Shown in pieces: positions 48,073-64,000 of a DNA stretch of 64,000 nt. Location of the stretch: positions 32,900,289 through 32,964,288 of the forward strand of contig NC_054869.1 in assembly GCF_018320785.1 (NCBI RefSeq). Reading direction: 5' to 3'. Each line of letters starts with the position of its first letter. The first letter of the stretch is position 1. This DNA is from Cheilinus undulatus. Its lineage: Eukaryota > Chordata > Actinopteri > Labriformes > Labridae. Made by a program: the position numbers and the translations under genes. Below the pieces are notes generated by a model. That model did not search any database, was not told where the DNA came from, and saw nothing but the letters and a program-made list of their open reading frames with translations.

Positions 48073-48840
48073 TGTTAAAGATCCAGTATGTAGAATTTCA
48101 GCCCCTAAAAATCTATATTAATTTAAAAAGTGACCATTCCTAAATTATATATTTTTTAACTTAAGTCTTACAGTGCCTTAGATATTTCCTAAACCTCCTT
48201 CTCTATACCAGTTCTGAGCATTGCTCCTTTAATAAAGGACTCGCTGGTTGTAGCTGCCAGGAAGCTAGTCTATACAGTGTAACAGAGGGTGAAAGTTTCT
48301 CTCCAGAACTGAGTGAATTTTTGGTAAAAACGGGCCACAAAATAATGTTGCCTCAAATGAACGCACTAGCAACATTCTTTTAAGTTTTATACTCAGAAAG
48401 CCTCTGTGTTTTTGACTCTAGTTTTGAAGTGCAAGAGCACGAAACTAGTTGCCAAAGCATGCTGAGAAACCTTCCAGTGTGACTGGATTTAAACAATTAT
48501 GCAAAGAAGAGTGGCCCAAAATTCCTCCACAGTGATGTGTAAGACAACTGATATTAATCACAAATGCTTGCTTGTGGTTGCTGCTGTAACAGACCCCAGG
48601 CATGGGGCATGCATACAGATTTTTAAATCCTGTAAAACAGGAGAAATGATGACACCGAGTAAAGTTGCAGCCGTTCCTCTGGTCATCCTGCCAGAGTAGC
48701 AAACAAACCATAGAAACAAATGTAATAAAGACAGTCCTGTTGCTGCAAGCGCTCTGCTGCCATCTAGTGGCCGGAGTGGCTCATATACATTTTAGCCTCT
48801 AAAGCTGCAGCGAACCAAATTTTAGGTCTGTATCCTCTTA
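48073..48840. repeat. Partial dispersed repeat
   Basis: Opens TTAAAGATCCAGTATGTAGA, which resembles the terminus of a common fish MITE, and includes GCTGCCATCTAGTGGCCGG near its right side, another motif frequent in such repeats. A matching right terminus was not found. Confidence 0.45.
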
Positions 48841-50900
48841 CAATATTGTAACAATTTTAGAATAATTTTAATAAAAGACACAGTAACATATTAAAACCAC
48901 AAATTGTGACCACATATTTTATGTGTCACACTGCCACCGTAGGTGGAACAACCAGTTATTAAGTTTAGGGGGGATGACTTTTCCCCCAAAAGTTGGGAAG
49001 GTGGTGAATACTTCTGCACAGCATCATGCAGTGTTTTTCAGGCCCTGCTTATGGTTGCTTCTTCAGGACGTGGCCCCCATCCCATACTAATTGAGTAGCC
49101 CTGAAACAGATTGTGTTTATCTCCCCTGTTATATTCTACCGATGTGGCAATAGAAGGCCCAAGCAACGGTTAAAGTTTAAAGGACAAGTTTGTTTGACCA
49201 ACACTTTTCTGCTTGTGGCGTTCATCAGGGTCATCAAAAAATCCACTGCTAGCATGTTTTACCCATGTGTGCATATCTGCTAAAACAAATGAAATACGGC
49301 TCCATTATTTTCAGTCTACTTTGGCGGTGAGATGCATGAGGCGTGCAAAAAATGGGCAAACCTCTTTTTTAGACTATCTGCACTGCAACTGTTTCAGACT
49401 GGGTGTGTGTCAACTGCGTCTCAGCTGGGTCATGGCTTGACTTTACATTTCAGCTTGTGTGTTGACAAGTCAAAGTTTTAGATTTTTAGCTTGAACATGT
49501 GCCACATATTTAGAGAATAGAAGACTTGCCTATTTTTCTTCCAAGAGTCATGTGCATCTCTTGGCCAAAATAGATGGTTAAATGTAAAGTAGGCCTTACC
49601 TTGACTTGACTTTTTCTAGAAATTGCCTTGTTTTAGCAGATTTGTATGCTGACATTCTTAGAAAATGTTTGCATTGTGTCTCTTGGTGATCTTGATGAAG
49701 GCCACAAGCCGAACTGCATTGGTCTGAAAAAGTTGTTCTGTGCATTTTAATTGTTGCTAGAGCGTTTTTTGCATCCATATCAGTAGACTATGTGACAGGG
49801 CAGATGAACAATGTATGGTACACTTGCGGTTTGTGGGTAAATGTTGGATCAGTGCTGAGTTCCTACTGGCTTTAAGCTAGTGGTCGCTCTGACAGGAGGA
49901 GCTATAGTCTGCCTGTTAACAGCTTTTTCACACATTACCTAAATTATTTTTTTCATAAATGGCTTACATTTTATGTTTATCTCACTGGCCATTGGATTTT
50001 GGCCCATCTTAGCTCAAAAAATCCCAGTAAGTACTCCTAGACTTATAGTGATTTAGAAACATTCTTGAAGTAGCTATGAGCAAGGAAAGATCAGAAACCT
50101 TGATCTCAGAGAGGAGGTGGGGTAGTCGCTGTTTGCTAGGTATGACACATTCCTTTGTGATTGGTTGATCCAAAAAAAGAATAAAGGCCATACTTTGAAA
50201 GTGTACAACATACAAACTGTTTCAAACACATGCTGAATCAGCATGTGAAGAGTCTCCTTATCAGTGAGGATTGGATGCACCTGTGGAGTAGACCACGTGT
50301 AGGGATCATTATGCAGTGAGTACAAGGTGGGCTACAATTGAAGATATTTATAACAAATTCTAACTGACATCACTCATATTTACATAAAAAACAAAGAACT
50401 ATTCTGATTTGATAACTATTTTTTTAGTTATCTATTCTTTAAACATTTTTTATCAAAGTACAAAAAACAGCTGACATATGTTTTTTTCCCTTTTCCCTTG
50501 AGACTCCCAAACATCTCCAAACCTTCCCTCACAGTGGCATAAATACATCATCTTGACAGGGCTGGCTCTAGCCATTTTGGGGGCTTAGGGAAGATTCCAG
50601 TTAGATGCCTTCCATCCATAGTACTTCTTCATCATTTAAGAGAAAGTTTTCTCACTAATATTGACATATAAAGTTTATCATATTGTTGTTACTCTTTTGT
50701 TGTGACTGCCTGAGCCAGGTAAGGACAAAAACTGACACCAAAAATGTTTGTCCGCACACTGCCAGAACCCCCGGCTCAAAATTTCACCATCATGCCATGG
50801 AAATGTGTTTTTAATCAAATGTTTCATTCAAATGCAGATAAACTGAGTCTTATCACCCTTACACGTCCCAGTATATGGACGGTATTGGTAAAATACCACA
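48841..50900. other. Intergenic, nothing recognised
   Basis: AT-rich DNA downstream of plat. No coding exon, RNA gene or named repeat is supported. Confidence 0.5.
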
Positions 50901-50928
50901 AAGTTAGAAAGGTTTATTCCCAGTATTC

Positions 50929-50934
50929 TTTATT
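50929..50934 (-). terminator. plat: Candidate plat polyadenylation signal
   Basis: The minus strand reads TTTGTCAATAAAGAATACTG: a canonical AATAAA about 1.1 kb after the plat stop codon. The intervening 50935-52050 would be the 3' UTR; it holds no other exon or clear repeat. Long AU-rich 3' UTRs are usual for this gene, but the site is inferred. Confidence 0.4.
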
Positions 50935-52050
50935 GACAAAGGAGTATAACACAAGAAGTGGTAATAGTGACAGTAACAATAAATTACTTGACTATAGTAC
51001 ACACAGTACAAAAGTATTTTCTACAAAACAATCTTAAAATACATAAATATAACAGTATAAACCATCTTTAACTCAGTCACTATACAATAGGTTTAGTAGA
51101 TAAGCTTTGCAGTCAATAAGCTGTTTAATAATGAGTAGAAAAGACAAGTTTGTTCAGTACAAATTCAATTTACATGTTATGTACATGGTGGGCTCAACCC
51201 AGGAGTTGGTGTAGAAATGCTCTTGGAGTTTTGTTATAGAAAGAACTGAGAAAAATAAAAGAGAAATAGCATTTTGTTCAAGGTGAAGCAGGTTTCTTTG
51301 CTGCCTCATCTACATGAAGAACTAGGGGAGTTAAAAACTAAACAATCAAGCAGAATCTGAACCAGCAGATCTTTCTTCTTTTGAATTTGGTGTGATTCCC
51401 AAAAGCCCTGAAGTAAGAAAACTAGTAGCGTTATAAGTGGCTCCTTCAGAATAATCTTATATTTAGAAGACAAGTCTAACACTGTGTACAGCTTGCAGAA
51501 GACTTTAAAAGATGCCCTCATTCCTATGTGATCTACTCTACTGTGCAAACTAATGCTGATGCTGAGTGGAGAGCCTTTTTTGATTAAAAGTGCTACCAAC
51601 CTAAAGTCTACTGCTGTGTTTTATACAAACTAGCATGAAGCCGGTCATGAAGACAGAAAAATAATGCTTTTTTCCTATTTTCCTACCTTATCTTCCAATT
51701 ATGTGTAACAGCACTGAGGAAACATAGTTGAACTTTTCTTAGGTTAAAAAAAAGAACTATCATGAAGATCAAAAGCTTGTCCTAAGTTTCTGCTCAAATA
51801 TACCGTCACATTTAACAGAGTAGAGAACAGAAAACAAGAGCTACAGTGAGGTTCTTCTTGTGCGTCTGTCAGAGTTATCCTTCTGTGTTAAAACCTCCAT
51901 CGGTTTGAACAAGGATCAACAAATTCTGAACATAATCAGTCTGTCAGTCTTTGCCTGTCATCTCAATGATAAACAGATAGACTTATTCTTTTTACCCACT
52001 GTGTTTGTGGGTAAGGTCATTAACATTATTGTTGCAGTCTCTTTCTGACT

Positions 52051-62183
<10,133 letters not shown>

Positions 62184-62223
62184 AGTTACTCAGATGGTTT
62201 CAACTCAAGTGGTCTTCAGTTTT

Positions 62224-64000
62224 CTGGAATAAAAAGAGAATATAAATACATTTTAGACAATATAATTCAATAAAGAGCAGATGAAGATGTTAAAGTTCAT
62301 TATTTCTGTCTGGTGTATGGGCAGGGATTTCTGTGCTATGTCTTTGTTGTGTGTTTATGTTCTGTCTTAAATCCATCATCAAAAACACCAAAGAGAATAA
62401 TTGCAGGAAATTTTTAAACCCCATCCACCTTTTCTAGACTCTACTGTTTCTCTGTAAAGCTTCCTTCCCGCGTGTACAGTATTCCTGCTGCTGATGAAGA
62501 CCCCCAGAGAGGAAAGGGTGGGCAAGGTGGGGTGCTTGTGGGAAACTGGAGGTTATTTCTAGTTCCTTGAAGCTGCGTTGTTGACTCAGACAGGAAGTTA
62601 GTAGCAGCCCGTTGAGGATCCTTACATGTAATAGGATGCTCTGTCTGTGTCTTTGCTGCTGTATTTCAGTTCATTTCCCCTTCATCTTAACTCTTCTACG
62701 ACTTCCTCAATAGGAACAAACAGGAAAAGAGATTATCTTCACTTTCTGCAAAAATAGGTTGATATCAAACAGTACAATCTGGACTGTCCTGGAGATAAAA
62801 AGCAGCGCGCACAGCAGAGAGTTTCTGACAGCATTCCTTCTCTAACAGAGCACAGCACCAGCTGTGGGAGGATGAAGTGACTCAGTTAGGACTTAAAAGG
62901 AAAGGAGAAGGGAAAGCCCGTAACAAGACAATGAAACTGAAGACATATTTCCCTTTTCAATTCCTACAGATGTTTGGTATCACACTTCCCTTTCTCAGTT
63001 TAAAGAAGTCAAATTGTGCAGAAAAAAGATGTAAAGATGAGCTTCTCCTCAGTAAAGTGTAAGTAAATATGAGTCACAAAGAAGGAAGAAGTGTTGACTG
63101 AAGGATGGAGCAGTGAGGAAAATGTGAAAGACATGACAAATAAGTTCATACTTGATGAGCTGAATCATAAAAACTGACCTAAATATAAGGAGCAGGTTGG
63201 TTTAAGAATAACTTTTAGGAACTTCTACAAAGACCCAGACATACATCAGGAATCGTGTGCATACATGCCTGCACGTTTTAAGATCTACTGACTCACCTCC
63301 TGTGGTCGACTGAGCTAATAGAAAACAGCACCGTGTTTTCATATATCAGTGAGGCAACCAAACACACACCCACATACATACTCTCACACACACAAAGTGC
63401 TCAGGAACGTGGAGCTAATAAACACCCTTACACACCAAGATTTACTGTTCTTTCTGCTCATTGTTCATCAGGACAAAGACTCCCCCTCAGGATCACACTT
63501 TTCAAACAAACACATGCATTCAAAAACTCACCGTTAAAGAGGACAGGTCTCATGAAGGCTATCCATGTGCCTCGAACAAATAATATACCCCGATGACCTG
63601 CGCTTGTACCCCCCAACTGAGCCTTTCTGGCAGGGACAACAACACACCAGTTTCCTTTTTGTTTCCTTTGTGCAGCTGTTCAGCTCCACTCAGTCACCCC
63701 ACTCTCCACCCTGTCAGCTGAAAACATGTGTTTCCTGCTATAATACAGCCAGAGTGGCCTCATGCATTTCGGAAACGTGAGTTCATATCATTACATACGC
63801 ACAAAACTCACACTGGCATGTACACACCAGATATGAAAATATGTGTACCCCACCCTTTTTAAAGTCTGTAGTATCTGAAGAGGAGAGGCCCTGTCTGGGC
63901 CTTCAACTATCTGAGTTTTAGCTGATTTTGTTGTCAGTCTTATATTTAAACGTTTAAACAGAGAACAGGACAAATGTGTAAGTGAAAAAGTGTCATTTAC
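62224..64000. other. plat upstream region
   Basis: No coding exon. A non-coding first exon is expected here; the best donor is CAGGAG|GTGAGTC (63297/63296, minus strand) with a GATATATG TATA-like stretch near 63345. A CA-rich tract lies at about 63360-63395. The transcription start is not resolved. Confidence 0.4.
63297..63350 (-). promoter_or_regulatory. plat: Candidate plat non-coding exon 1 and TATA-like box
   Basis: The minus strand reads GATATATGAAAAC, then about 30-40 bases later a segment ending GACCACAGGAG|GTGAGT. This would supply a short 5' UTR exon spliced to the acceptor at 62224. Speculative, from signals only. Confidence 0.3.

Overview
The window looks like teleost fish nuclear DNA. 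Three vertebrate genes are split into many small exons with GT-AG introns, and the DNA between exons is AT-rich and full of decayed Tc1/mariner, hAT-like, piggyBac-like and RTE/Rex3-type LINE remnants of kinds common in ray-finned fish genomes. No complete single-exon gene, rRNA, tRNA or CRISPR array was found. Exon chains were built by hand from splice signals and reading phase. Paralogue names rest on comparison with recalled human family members, not on a search.

All three genes lie head-to-tail on the minus strand. From right to left: (1) plat, tissue-type plasminogen activator, 62183 to 52051, 14 coding exons, 580 residues (signal peptide, propeptide, finger, EGF, two kringles, trypsin-like protease). 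(2) blnk, the B-cell linker adaptor, 44032 to 30317, 19 coding exons, 376 residues (tyrosine motifs, proline-rich middle, C-terminal SH2), with two octamer motifs just upstream of its proposed first exon. (3) a clathrin heavy chain, 24409 to beyond position 1, first 8 coding exons, 456 residues (terminal beta-propeller and linker), with residues that fit the CLTCL1/CHC22 type better than CLTC/CHC17.

Non-coding layout: the clathrin introns 1 and 2 (12.7 and 7.5 kb) carry most of the DNA transposon remnants, including a hAT-like element nested in a Tc1 copy, a fold-back Tc1 derivative, a TTAA-flanked MITE and a 172-bp tandem repeat. The 24.7-30.3 kb interval separates clathrin from blnk. The blnk introns hold a roughly 20-copy 42-bp minisatellite and a TAG-rich minisatellite. 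The blnk-plat interval holds a LINE fragment that keeps its endonuclease end but lacks most of the reverse transcriptase. The plat introns hold long degenerate TATC arrays.

The three genes do not form a pathway: plat acts in extracellular fibrinolysis, blnk in B-cell receptor signalling, and clathrin in membrane traffic. I found no convincing undescribed biological system. The most useful second looks are the clathrin paralogue type, the plat activation site, the blnk promoter and first exon, and the composite transposons.
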